The position numbers and the translations under genes are program-made. The notes below the pieces were generated by a model. That model did not search any database, was not told the DNA's origin, and worked only from the letters and a program-made list of their open reading frames with translations. DNA of 64,000 nucleotides from Apodemus sylvaticus (Eukaryota > Chordata > Mammalia > Rodentia > Muridae). Shown piece by piece: positions 1 to 9,626 of the stretch. Each line of letters starts with the position of its first letter. Within the stretch, counting starts at the first letter, position 1. Where the stretch lies: NCBI RefSeq assembly GCF_947179515.1, contig NC_067473.1:69723534-69787533 (forward strand), written 5' to 3'.

Positions 1-121
1 TTGAATTTCATAAAACACCTCTATACAAGGAAATGTGCTATAGCACTGACATTTTAGGAAATGATTCAGAATTTTGATCCAGCAAGTGTATTACAGTCAA
101 AATTTATATTAAACATGTATG

Positions 122-124
<3 letters not shown>

Positions 125-178
<54 letters not shown>
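125..178. repeat. (AT)n microsatellite
   Basis: An uninterrupted run of about 27 AT dinucleotides in AT-rich single-copy-looking DNA. It lies outside any recognised element. Confidence 0.98.
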
Positions 179-179
<1 letters not shown>

Positions 180-181
<2 letters not shown>

Positions 182-2036
182 CTCTATACCCATATAGACA
201 ATTCATGTATACCAATTTTGTCTGAGTTTAAGTCATATGTTCACTTTAATGTATAAAATTAAAGGCAATATATACATGCCAATGAGTACCATTCTCAAGA
301 ATTTCAATGCCTCTCTAGTTTTCTATTTTGTGATTTCTGTATCTTTAATATGCATTAAATTTCCTTTGCCTTATAAAAGATCTCCTTTCAAATATTTCTC
401 ATTCCTTTAAAATTCCTCAGTCTCATCTATTGATCTCTTACTATTAAACACTCTTAATTATAAGTCGTCCCTTTTGTAATTTCATCATAAAATAATTTCA
501 TTAAAATATATTAATAACTTAAGTATTATGAGTGTTTTGCAGTAGAAGTACATTCTTTGCCAAGGAAATTCTTTTAGACATAGTAAGCACTCAGATATTT
601 TTACTGAATTAATCTCTTTCATTTCCATTAATTTCTGAGTAACTGGCTGACTTTAATTGTATGTTTACAGTATCTTGCAACTATAAGGTACTCAATATAA
701 GAAAAATGGTACCCATTATGTAACATTTAACATATGATACTGCCCATTTAAGTAGTGTATTATTTATATGAATAATCTCAGGTGAGAGGATAAATGCCAC
801 AAATAACACTCTCTGAAGATATGCTTATTACAAAGCAAAGCATTTTCTCAATCAATGATCTTAAATATAGCATGGACCACACATTACCACCACATAAATA
901 CACTAGAAGCTAATAAACTTTTGAGCTACCATGGGACTTAATTTTAATCACTTGCTCACTGTCAGATCCTGTCACCCACTCTAGTAAGTCATGCTGATCC
1001 CTCAAAGAAATAATTAATGTTCTTCTTATCATTTTATTGTTTGTAAATGGTTTTTAATGTCATTGAGCTCATATGCAGGATTTACTAGTGTTCTTTTTCG
1101 TAAATCAATGAACCCTTGTATATATAGACATCTGATTAAGTATAGATTGTCATAGCATACTCTTCCCTGAGCATTTAATACAAACTGGTTCATGATTTTA
1201 TGGAACCTAATGTTTCCACAAATACCAGAAAGTCTTTGCATTTTACGAATTTATCCTTTTATGTTCTACAAAACAGATTATATTTCATTCTAAACTGTAC
1301 TTCATACATCAGTTCATTCATGAAATACAGAATAAAATCTATCATGTACCAAGGCATGAGGATATAGTTGAGATAAAAACAGAGTTCGTTTCTTATGGTC
1401 CTTTGTGATAGGGAAAGGGAAGATATGTAATTGAAAAAAATCAGACATGGCTCCAAGAAATTGACAGTTGAGTAGATAATAGACTAAATTTAGAAAGTAA
1501 GTAATGTGGGATCCATAAAAGGAATCATCAGTCAATGATGGTGTAAAATTATTAGAATTGCTAAAAATCAAAGAGTCCATGTGATGCTAGCTGAAGTATA
1601 ATGGTCATAGTTGAGAATGTTAAAAGGTCCCAGGCAGATCTGTTCTGTGACTGCATGCACAAGACACTGAAATGAGAAACCAAGGATGAGACCCATAATT
1701 TTCACTTAAACTATCCAATAAAATGTTGTCTTAACAAAAAGTAACACTGTGGAAGAATACTGTGGAAGTCAAAAGTGTATTTTGGAGCATAGTATATTTG
1801 AAATGTTCTTTGGCCCACTGTCTCAGGGGAGAAGTGAAGGGGAAATTGGGAGATGGACTTTGCGAGGGGGGGGGGAACAAAAAGGAGGCAGAATTTGGGA
1901 TGCAAATAAAGCTAGGAAGAAAAGAAAGAAGGAAGGAAGAAATTTGAAGTGTAGGATTTACTAGAGAATAGGCAATACCATTATATGGCCAGGTCTATGA
2001 GAGGATAGAAGGATTCCTATCTCAGGTGAAAACCAT
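180..2036. other. AT-rich stretch, no gene seen
   Basis: The only open frames are short and lack any recognisable protein family or codon pattern. A run of G at about 1866-1875 and a purine-rich patch at about 1910-1945 are simple-sequence features. I see no SINE or L1 sequence that I can name. Confidence 0.6.
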
Positions 2037-2039
2037 ATA

Positions 2040-2252
2040 AGAAATGGCTCCCTAGCTAACAGAACTTGATGCTCTTGCAAAACAATGGTGTTCTGTTTCC
2101 CATCACTCACATGGTGGCTCATAATAGCCTGCAGTTCCAGTTCCAGGGTGTTCAGCCCCATCTTCGAGCCTCCAGAGGCACCAGGAATACATATGGGACA
2201 CAATATACATGTGGGAAAATACTCATATACATAAGAAAATTAAATAAAAGAG
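2040..2252 (+). mobile_element. Old B2/B3 SINE
   Basis: The order of motifs is that of a rodent tRNA-derived B2/B3 SINE. A diverged box region (gatgctcttgcaaaac) is followed by cacatggtggctcataatag, a ccagttccaggg segment, a gaggcaccaggaatacatat segment, and an A-rich tail with ataaaag. It is heavily diverged, so subfamily assignment (B3 favoured) is uncertain. Confidence 0.75.
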
Positions 2253-2902
2253 AAAAGAAAAACAATCTGCAGGGTGTCAATCTCAGTGAACAATAGAGTA
2301 TCAAAACTAATAATGTAAAAATGACTTTATATGTTATAGGGAACTTAGAAAATTGTGTGATTTTGTCATCTGAATTTAAATAGGAAGACCTTTGATGATT
2401 GCCTATCATACCAACTTCCACTTACACATGTATACAATCAGAAAAATGATCCCTGAAAGATACAAAACCAGAGTCAAGGGAAGTTGGAACTTAAGCAAGA
2501 CAGTTCTGACTGGCTGAGAAGAGAAACCAGGAATAAAGCAAGCTCCTAGAAGCAATGAACAACAATTCCAATGAAAAAGCAAGCAAAACAATAGAAACCT
2601 TGGTTCTGACAAGGAACTGAAGTGTGCTGACCAGCCATCTCAGTCAGCCGGGTATTGGGTTCTCCTACAGAGCATCTGTGCTGGACTACTATCCACTACC
2701 CCCTGGATTTAAGTTTGGTGGTATCTGGAGCATATGAACCAGATGAGCCAATTGTGATTGCACCTGTGCTTGGGGGAGCTACTAAGCTTGCAATGTGTTG
2801 TGGGTAGTGCCAATAGTGGTTTGTTTGCTTTGGTTTTATCCTAAAGCCCTTTTCTTTGCCTTCATTTGTCATAAGGTAATAGAAAATTAATAATTATTAA
2901 AA
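2253..2902. other. Unassigned sequence
   Basis: No gene is seen. Moderately GC-rich patches around 2620-2830 may be old interspersed repeat, but I cannot name a family. Confidence 0.4.
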
Positions 2903-3745
2903 TAATGAATTCATGAAATTCTTATGCAAATATATGGAACTAAAAAACATCATCCTGAGTGAAGTGACCCAATCACAAAAGAACACACATGGTATGTACT
3001 CACTTATAAGTGGATATTAGCCGAAAATCTTGGAATACCCAAGATACTATTCACAGACAACATGAATCTCAAGAAGAAGGAAGAATAAAGTGGGAGTGCT
3101 TCGGTCCTTCTTAGAAGGGTGAACAAAATACCCATGGGTGTGGAGCAAAGACTGAAGGAAAGGCCATCCATAGACTGCCCCACCTGGAGATCCATCGCAT
3201 ATACAGTCACCAAATTCAGACAATACTGTGGATGCCAAGAAGTGCATGCTGAGAGGAGCGTGATATAGCTATCTCCTGAGAGGCTCTGCAGAGCCTGACA
3301 TATACAGAGGTGGATGCTTGCAGCCAACCATTCAACTGGTCATGGGGTCCCTGAACTGATTATGATCAGTTAGAGAAAAGACTGAAGAATCTGAGGGGTT
3401 TGCAACCCCATAGGAAGAACAACAATATCAACCAACCAAAGCTCCCAGGATCTAAACCACCAACCGAGGAGTACACCAAGTGATCCATAATTCCAGCCAT
3501 ATATGTAGGAGAGGATGGCTTTGTCAGGCATCGATGGGAGAAGAGACCCTTGGTCTGTGAAGGCTCAATGCCCCATTGTAGGGGAATGCAAGGGCAGAGA
3601 GTGGAATGGATGGGTGGGTGTGGGCACACCCTTATAGTAGCAAGAGGGTGGATGGGATAGGGGATTTCTGGAGGGGAAATAGGTAAAGGGGATAACATTT
3701 GAAATGTAAATAAATAAAATATCCAATTAAAAACTTAAATTAATA
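2903..3745 (+). mobile_element. 5'-truncated old L1: end of ORF2 plus long 3'UTR
   Basis: Begins with the last ~35 codons of L1 ORF2 (aatgaattcatgaaattc through the agtggatattag end at about 3020). It continues in the long (~700 bp) 3'UTR typical of older murine L1s: the agactgaaggaaaggccatcc, gcctgacatatacagaggtgg and ggggtttgcaaccccatagg segments are all recognisable. It ends at tgtaaataaataaaatatcc and an A-rich stretch. This 3'UTR type differs from the short one of the younger L1s here and is homologous to 13734-14383. A possible short TSD (aaattaataa at 2884 and 3737) is too AT-rich to trust. Confidence 0.88.
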
Positions 3746-3746
3746 A

Positions 3747-4344
3747 AAAACAAAACAGTTCCTCTTACTTAGATCTTAAATGTGGCTTGGCACCATGGTA
3801 CCAATCTATTCTGAGAGGAGATTTATACTTAAGATTTATTGTGTTTGAATTTTATTGTTGCAATTGCTACTGTTGTTCGTTTTCAGGAAGAAGCATGGAA
3901 ATGCATACCAATGTCCAGCTGTGATGATTAGGTCTTAGAAGATGATGCTTTCATGCAAACTGGACTGTAAGTAAAGTCAGTAATGTTCAGAGGGGATCTT
4001 GGGTATTGAGGCAATATTGCTGTTATTGTTTTAAGATAATGTTGGACAAATAACAAAGATAACAAGATATCAATGAGAACGTTACTTTGGCTTAGTAAGT
4101 GGAGCCTGGAGAGCCCAAACTCATTGCTGGTAGGAAGCAAAGGTTGAGACATTTAGTCTGACAACTAGCAAGTTTCTTACTCTTATCATTTAATCATTTA
4201 ATAGGAGAAATGAAGACATATTTACACAAAAACTACTTACGAATATTTTCTTTGCATATAGATGTTTAAATAAACTATGGTACAGCCAGGAAATTGGTTT
4301 GGAATATAAGTGAGCTAATAAGCCTGAAAAGACATAGGGGAGCA
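3747..4344. other. AT-rich stretch, no gene seen
   Basis: No coding signal, RNA gene or nameable repeat is visible. Confidence 0.5.
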
Positions 4345-4538
4345 GTGTTGAGACAGTTCGGTTGATAAGAGGCTGCAGAGGATGTGCTTGAATACCAGCA
4401 CCATATCACCTACGTGGAGGCTCACAACCATCTCTATTTCCAGTTACGAGTGATCTCACAAACCATTTTGACCTTCACCAGTACCAGAAATACAATGGTG
4501 CAAGATATGCTTAGGTGTAAGATACCTATACATTAAAA
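4345..4538 (+). mobile_element. Very diverged B3-like SINE
   Basis: Readable landmarks in order are ggttgataagaggctgcaga (box A/B remnant), gaataccagcaccatatcacc, ggaggctcacaaccatct and tttccagttacgagtgatct, ending in an A-rich tail that runs into a GA repeat. Placement rests on motif order, not on an alignment. Confidence 0.65.
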
Positions 4539-4540
4539 AG

Positions 4541-4580
4541 AGAGACAGAGGGAAAGAGAGAGAGGGAGAGAGAGAAAGAA
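4541..4580. repeat. GA-rich simple repeat
   Basis: An imperfect (GA)n tract directly after the SINE tail. This is a common origin of microsatellites from SINE A-tails. Confidence 0.85.
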
Positions 4581-4589
4581 TTATAGAGA

Positions 4590-5911
4590 ATCTTAAATGT
4601 GTACTTTTAAGTGAATTAGGTCAAAAGCTGCATTGGTGTAATTTCAATCTCATGTTTTACAACAGAATCAGAATTAAAAAAAAAACAATGAAAAGATCAA
4701 TGTCATCTAATCATTAGCTAGTGAGTAGATACTGGTGACATTTTCCTTTTCTGGTAATTAGAAATAATCATGTTTTGAACATTCACCATTTCATTTTTTG
4801 GACAGTCATGGCATTAATTCCCTCAGGATTTGTGACTCATTTGAGCATGCTGAGTTATTTAGCTCATGCTGCATTTAAGATTCTTTTCAGTTATATTGTT
4901 TAATTTTTTTCTCTGATGTGTGAGCTTATCTTACTTCAAGGTGCCCATACTGCTCAGAATTTATACTAATGCTTTTGTTGGTCAAATTTGAGAAGTTTAA
5001 GTGAAATATCATTTTTATGTATGAAACCTCTCTCCATCTTCCCTTCCATCACCCCCTTCCCCTCTCTCTCTCTCTGTATGTGTATGTAGTACACTTGCCT
5101 GTTTATACACAGCTTCTCTCCATGTGATATGCCTATGGAGTCTGAAGTTTTTTATCAGGTGTTGTTCTTGGTCACTCTCTGCCAGTCTGCATACTAGGCG
5201 CTGTCCAGAGTGCTGTCTGTTGAGATCCACCCAACTCAGCCAGAGAGGCCAAAGAGTTGCAGTTCTCAAAGGGGAAGCTGGAGAAAGGCTATCTGCTGGG
5301 GCTCCTCTCTACCACCACTGCCCAGAGTCAGTGGCAGGTAACAAGGATGCAGCAGGCAGCTAGGGGCCAAGGTCAGGGCCATGGAGCAGGAAGGACCTAC
5401 AATCAATCTAGCAGATACAGCTGGTTGGGCCAAGCCGAGGTCCAGCAAAAAAAAGCTTCTGGTGTGGAGTGTTACAGCTCAATTAACACAATCACTCTCA
5501 GATGATCTTTGGTGAAATATTTCATGCATTTTATGAATAATCCATGTGGATAGGACCTTGTTAACATTCGGGTGGGTCGGGATCTGGAAGCAGACACTTT
5601 CTATTGGCGTGGTCTGAGATGTTAGGGATGCCAAATTTGCATGTGGAAGGACTTTAGGTGTTGTCCCTACATTACTGATTTCATAGTCTTCTCAATGGAG
5701 TGTTGTGGCCATGTGTTCCAGGAAAGGAATATGGTCTGCAATAGATTTAAAAGTCCAGTGTTCTCAATTATGGGAATTGCCGGGGGCTCTTGAATCTGAG
5801 ACCTTACTAGGTTTTCTGTCTGGTGGCATGGTCCACTGCCCCACAAATCTCCACTTGATTGAAGTGGGTTCTCTAGATGAACATAGATCTGGCCTATCCC
5901 AGCCAGTCTTC
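4590..5911. other. Unassigned stretch with a GC-richer core (about 5100-5900)
   Basis: 4590-5100 is AT-rich with a CT tract near 5050-5080. From about 5100 to 5900 base composition rises and the text looks like an interspersed repeat (possibly an old LTR), but I cannot name a family. I see no LTR termini or internal retroviral genes. The open frames here (up to ~97 codons) show no recognisable protein domain. Confidence 0.4.
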
Positions 5912-6156
5912 TTTTTTTTTTTTTATTCGATATATTTTTTATTTACATTTCAAATGATTTCCCCTTTTCTAGCTCCCCACTCCCCGAAAGTCCCGTAAGC
6001 CCCCTTCTCTCCCTCTGTCCTCCCACCCACCCCTTCCCACTTCCCCGTTCTGGTTTTGCCGAATAATGCTTCACTGAGTCTTTCCAGAACAAGGGGACAC
6101 TCTTCCTTTCTTCTTGTACCTCATTTGATGTGTAGATTATGTTTTGGGTATTCCAG
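5912..6156 (-). mobile_element. 5'-truncated young L1, 3'UTR only
   Basis: Reads as the reverse complement of the short 3'UTR found at 13455-13690: a T-run, then ttcgatatattttttattta, tcaaatgatttccccttttc, down to gattatgttttgggtattcc. It stops just before the ORF2 end. About 245 bp in length. A weak candidate TSD (ccagtcttc / ccagcttc) flanks it. Confidence 0.9.
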
Positions 6157-6340
6157 CTTCTTAGCCAACTCATTCCGAAGAATTCCCTCCAAAGTGATAA
6201 GCATTACAGGTGGGTAAATGCCTTCCTGGGTTTTAAGTTATTTTTGGGACTTCAGAATCTGGTCATTTGTTTTCTGTTTTTTCAACATGTGAGAGTTATG
6301 TAAAGTCCTTTATGGATGGCACCAGCTAAAAGTCAGACTT

Positions 6341-6385
6341 GTTCAGTGTGTGTGTTTGTGCATGTGTGTGTGTAAGTGCACGTGC
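6341..6385. repeat. GT-rich simple repeat
   Basis: An interrupted (GT)n tract next to an antisense SINE remnant. Confidence 0.8.
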
Positions 6386-6434
6386 ACTCGTGTGTACTTG
6401 AATTCATTTGTGTACTTTGTACAAGCATATAGAC

Positions 6435-6560
6435 ATATACATATGGTGATCAGAAAACAATTTAGGGAAGTCAGTTCTCTACTTCTATTATATAGGTTCT
6501 AGGGATCAAATTCAGGTCTTCAGCTCCAGTAAGAGACTTCTTTGATGATGGCTGAGCAAA
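6435..6560 (-). mobile_element. Old B3/B4-like SINE, antisense
   Basis: The run atggtgatcagaaaacaatt, gtcagttctctacttctatt, ggttctagggatcaaattca, ggtcttcag resembles the reverse complement of rodent tRNA-derived SINEs. The family is uncertain. Confidence 0.6.
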
Positions 6561-7099
6561 GCACTTGTCTATGTGTATAGAAAAATGTCATTAGGAGTCA
6601 TTCTACCATTATAAGATTTTGATAAAACAGTATTATTTTGCTTTACTCTAGGAACATGGGCTATCTAGTCTCAGAGTCTTGGTCACCCAACCAATATCAG
6701 GTATGAGTTTTGTCTTCTGGAGTGGGCTTTAAGTCAAATCAGATATTGGGTGGTTACCCTCACTGTCCTACTAGCATATCTTCAAGGCAGTACAAAATTG
6801 TAGATCAAAGGTTTTGTGGTTGGGAATGGTGTTTACATTTCTCCCATTGGTTGTGAGCAGAGTAAGCTCTGTATCAAAGATTCTAGAATACAGGTTCTAA
6901 GTAGGCACCAGCCATGTCTCCATATTCAATAGTTATATAGGTATTGTCTTCAGCAATTTGGCCTTACCATCTGCTTGTGGAGAGCAACTTATAGCCTTCA
7001 AAACTGCCTGGATTGTTTAGAGCTTTCTATTGGACCCATTTTTCCTACAACTCAATTAGATACAATCCATTCTTGCTAATAGAAGCTTCATTTGTTGAT

Positions 7100-7113
7100 A
7101 AGAGATGGCCAGT
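7100..7113. repeat. Left TSD of the full-length L1 (aagagatggccagt)
   Basis: Identical 14-mer to 14384-14397. The site context gat/aagaga is acceptable for the L1 endonuclease TT/AAAA preference. Confidence 0.9.
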
Positions 7114-7493
7114 CAGCGGCAGCAGTGGCTGCTCCAGCTGAAGGGCCATCAGCAGTGGAACCAAGGCGTCACAGGGACCAGTTAGGCCCTGCGCCCACGA
7201 CCACTGACCTTCGCTGACCAGCCGGACAGCAAGCAGCTGCAGTTGTGCGGCGCCTTTCCTGCACGGAGGCCACTTCAGAACTCGGCCTCCCACCAGTCAG
7301 GAGAGGAGGATCCATCTTGGTTCCGTACTCCAGGAATCGGACAGACTGAGGTACACAAACATAATCCGAGGCCAACACCGAGGTGGTCTGAGCCCGACGA
7401 GCGTTGGCCTGCACCCAGGCCCTGGGCGGGTCGGGGGGCCATCGGGGTGCCAACCCAACCAGGAGGTTTTTTGCCCAGGCCTGCGAGCGCGCC

Positions 7494-7505
7494 GCCGCCA
7501 TTTTG
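7494..7505 (+). promoter_or_regulatory. YY1-like site in L1 5'UTR
   Basis: gccgccattttg matches the canonical YY1 core (CCGCCATNTTG). Binding is inferred from the match only. Confidence 0.6.
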
Positions 7506-8004
7506 CCTGCAGGACGACAGAGAGCTCAGGCGGGCAGACCTGTAACAGGCATAGCCTAAGGCTAACAAAGCGGGGTTCCAGGCCCCAAAAGGCACAGGAC
7601 TGACCCCAAGAACTGGGCGGCTTGGTGGGCCATCTGTGAGTCAACCCGCCCAGGTGATTGTTAGCAAAGCAGACTCTCCCGGCGCTTTCAGGGAGCGCGG
7701 GCGCACACGCTCGCCATCCTAGTCACCTGGCAAACCCAATTAACAGTCAAAGCCTTAGGGGAACTTTGCTCGGACCTTGGCCTCCCAGGCTTTTGCCTGG
7801 ACTCAGGGACTGGGCGGCCAGGCTAACCTTGTGTGCGATAGCCCGGTTGGCAGATCGGCTGCCCAGCGGAGTGAGCGGAACTCAGGGGAGGTCACAGTAG
7901 CATACACCGTCGGCACTCCCTGGGAGTGCACACGGGCTCCATCTGCTCCACAGACACAATCTGGGGCAAGGCCTCAGGCAGAAGCCCTTAGCTCTACTCT
8001 CTCC

Positions 8005-8280
8005 GCTTCCGGATCCAGATCAGTCTGGGCGGCAGCATTACATCTCCAAGTCCTGCAAGTGGCTAGCTGGGCTTCCGGGCGGCCAGCTGGGAGAAGTCAG
8101 TGTGCTCCAGTGAATCCAGCGGGCCCCAGCGGGAGCCTTCGGGTGCCTGCTTTGGGATCTGAACAGCCTGGGCAGCAGCACACTGTCTACAAGCAGTGCA
8201 GGAGGTAAGCTGTGCACCAGAGGCCAACTGGGAAGGGGCAGCTTGCACTGGTGAGTCCAGCACTGACAAGATAAACTAAC
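8005..8280 (+). repeat. Two-unit ~144-bp tandem repeat in the L1 5'UTR
   Basis: Unit 1 starts at 8005 (gcttccggatccagatcag) and unit 2 at 8149 (gctttgggatctgaacagcc). Both proceed through a ccagctgggag / ccaactgggaag segment, then gtcagtgtgctccagtgaat / gcttgcactggtgagtccag. The same two-unit arrangement occurs at about 36039-36290. Confidence 0.8.
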
Positions 8281-8295
8281 ACCAGTGAGATCTAG

Positions 8296-9567
8296 ATGGC
8301 AAAAGGCAAACGCAGGAACGTCACTAACAGAAATCAAGGCAATATGGCAACATCTGAACCCAATTCTCCTCTACCAACATGTCCTGGATACCCCATCACA
8401 CCAGTAAAACAAGATTTGGATTTAAAATCACTGGTCATGATGCTGGTACAGGAACACATGAAGGTCATACATAAAGAAATTCAGGAGACAATGGATCAAA
8501 AGGTAGAAGCCCTTGCAAGGGAAACACAAAAATAATTGAAAGAAATCCAGGAGAATACAAAAGCCAACAAGGAGGAAATGCAAAAAACACTTAAAGAAAT
8601 ACAGGAGAACTTTGCTCAACAGGCTGAGGTCATGAAAGACGAAACACAAAAATCTCTTAAAGAAATACAAGAGAACTTTGGTCAACAGGCTGAGCTCATG
8701 AAAGAGAAAACACAAAAATCTCTTAAAGAATTACAGGAAAACACAAACATGCAAGTGAAGGAGCTAAGCAAAACCATCCAGGATCTAAAATCAGAAGTAG
8801 AAACAACTAAGAAAACTCAAAGGGAGACAACTTTGGAGATAGAAAGCCTTGGGAAGAAATCAGGGGACAGAGATACAAATATCAACAACAGAATACAAGA
8901 GATAGAAGAAAGAATCTCAGATGCTGAAGATTCCATAGAAACCATGGACTCAACAGTTAAAGAAAATGCAAAATACAAAAAGCTTGTAACCCAAAATATC
9001 CAGGAAATCCAGGACACAATGAGAAGACCAAACCTAAGGATTATAGGCATAGAGGAGAGTGAAGATTTACAACTTAAAGGGCCAGCAAATATCTTCAATA
9101 AAATTATGGAAGAAAACTTCCCTAACCTAAAGAGAGAGATGCCCATGAATATACAAGAAGCCTACAGAACTCCAAACAGACTGGACCAGAACAGAAATAC
9201 TTCCCGTCACATAATAATCAAAACACCAAATGTTCTAAACAAAGAAAGAATACTAAAGGCAGTAAGAGAAAAAGGCCAAGTAACATATAAAGGAAGACCT
9301 ATCAGAATCACAGCAGACTTTTCACCTGAGACTATGAAGGCTAGAAGGTCCTGGGCAGATCTCATGCAGACTCTAAGAGAACACAAATGCCAACCAAAAC
9401 TACTATATCCAGCAAAACTCTCAATCACCATAGATGGAGAAACTAAGATATTTCATGACAAAACCAAGTTTACCCAATATCTATCCACAAACCCGGCCCT
9501 AAAAAGGATAATAGGAGGACAACACCAATACAAGGAGGGAAACTTCACCCTGGAAAAAGCAAGATAG
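8296..9567 (+). pseudogene. L1 ORF1 with a single internal stop
   Basis: L1 ORF1p is the trimeric RNA-binding chaperone of the L1 ribonucleoprotein. The frame runs 423 codons from ATG at 8296 to TAG at 9565-9567, broken only by TAA at 8533-8535 (codon 80). The corresponding codon in other copies here is TCA. Order: short basic N-terminus (MAKGKRRN); a long coiled coil (about codons 45-200) made of repeated ~22-residue blocks containing LKEIQEN; an RRM-like domain starting near codon 245 (NLRIIGI); and a C-terminal domain from about codon 325 with KGRPIRI and YPAKLS (codons 371-376). Downstream of the stop there are 343 uninterrupted codons. It ends 59 bp before ORF2. As it stands only a 79-residue N-terminal product is expected. 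Confidence 0.92.
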
Positions 9568-9626
9568 TAACCTTTCATCAAACCCAAAAGAAGTTAAGCA
9601 TTCAAATTTAAAAAATAACGTCAAAA

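Larger units (their letters stand above)
7114..8295 (+). promoter_or_regulatory. L1 5'UTR (internal promoter region), type I
   Basis: About 1.18 kb of GC- and CpG-rich sequence, unlike the AT-rich surroundings, between the left TSD and the ORF1 start. In L1s this region carries the internal RNA polymerase II promoter. Two YY1-like cores are visible: gatccatcttgg at 7309-7320 and gccgccattttg at 7494-7505. YY1 is known to place L1 transcription starts in human and is found in mouse monomers; its action here is inferred. The distal part is shared with the 5'UTR at 22820-23471. The proximal part (from about 8005) is a two-unit tandem repeat shared with 35974-36312. Open frames of 80-143 codons here are by-products of high GC. 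Confidence 0.85.

Noticed and set aside
5100..5900. Endogenous retrovirus or cellular exon
   Set aside because: No gag, pro, pol or env motif, primer-binding site or paired LTR is visible, and no splice-bounded frame with a known domain was found.
7169..8337. Several overlapping frames of 60-143 codons on both strands in GC-rich DNA
   Set aside because: They lie in the L1 5'UTR, where high GC lowers stop frequency. None has a recognisable domain or is kept open in the other L1 copies.
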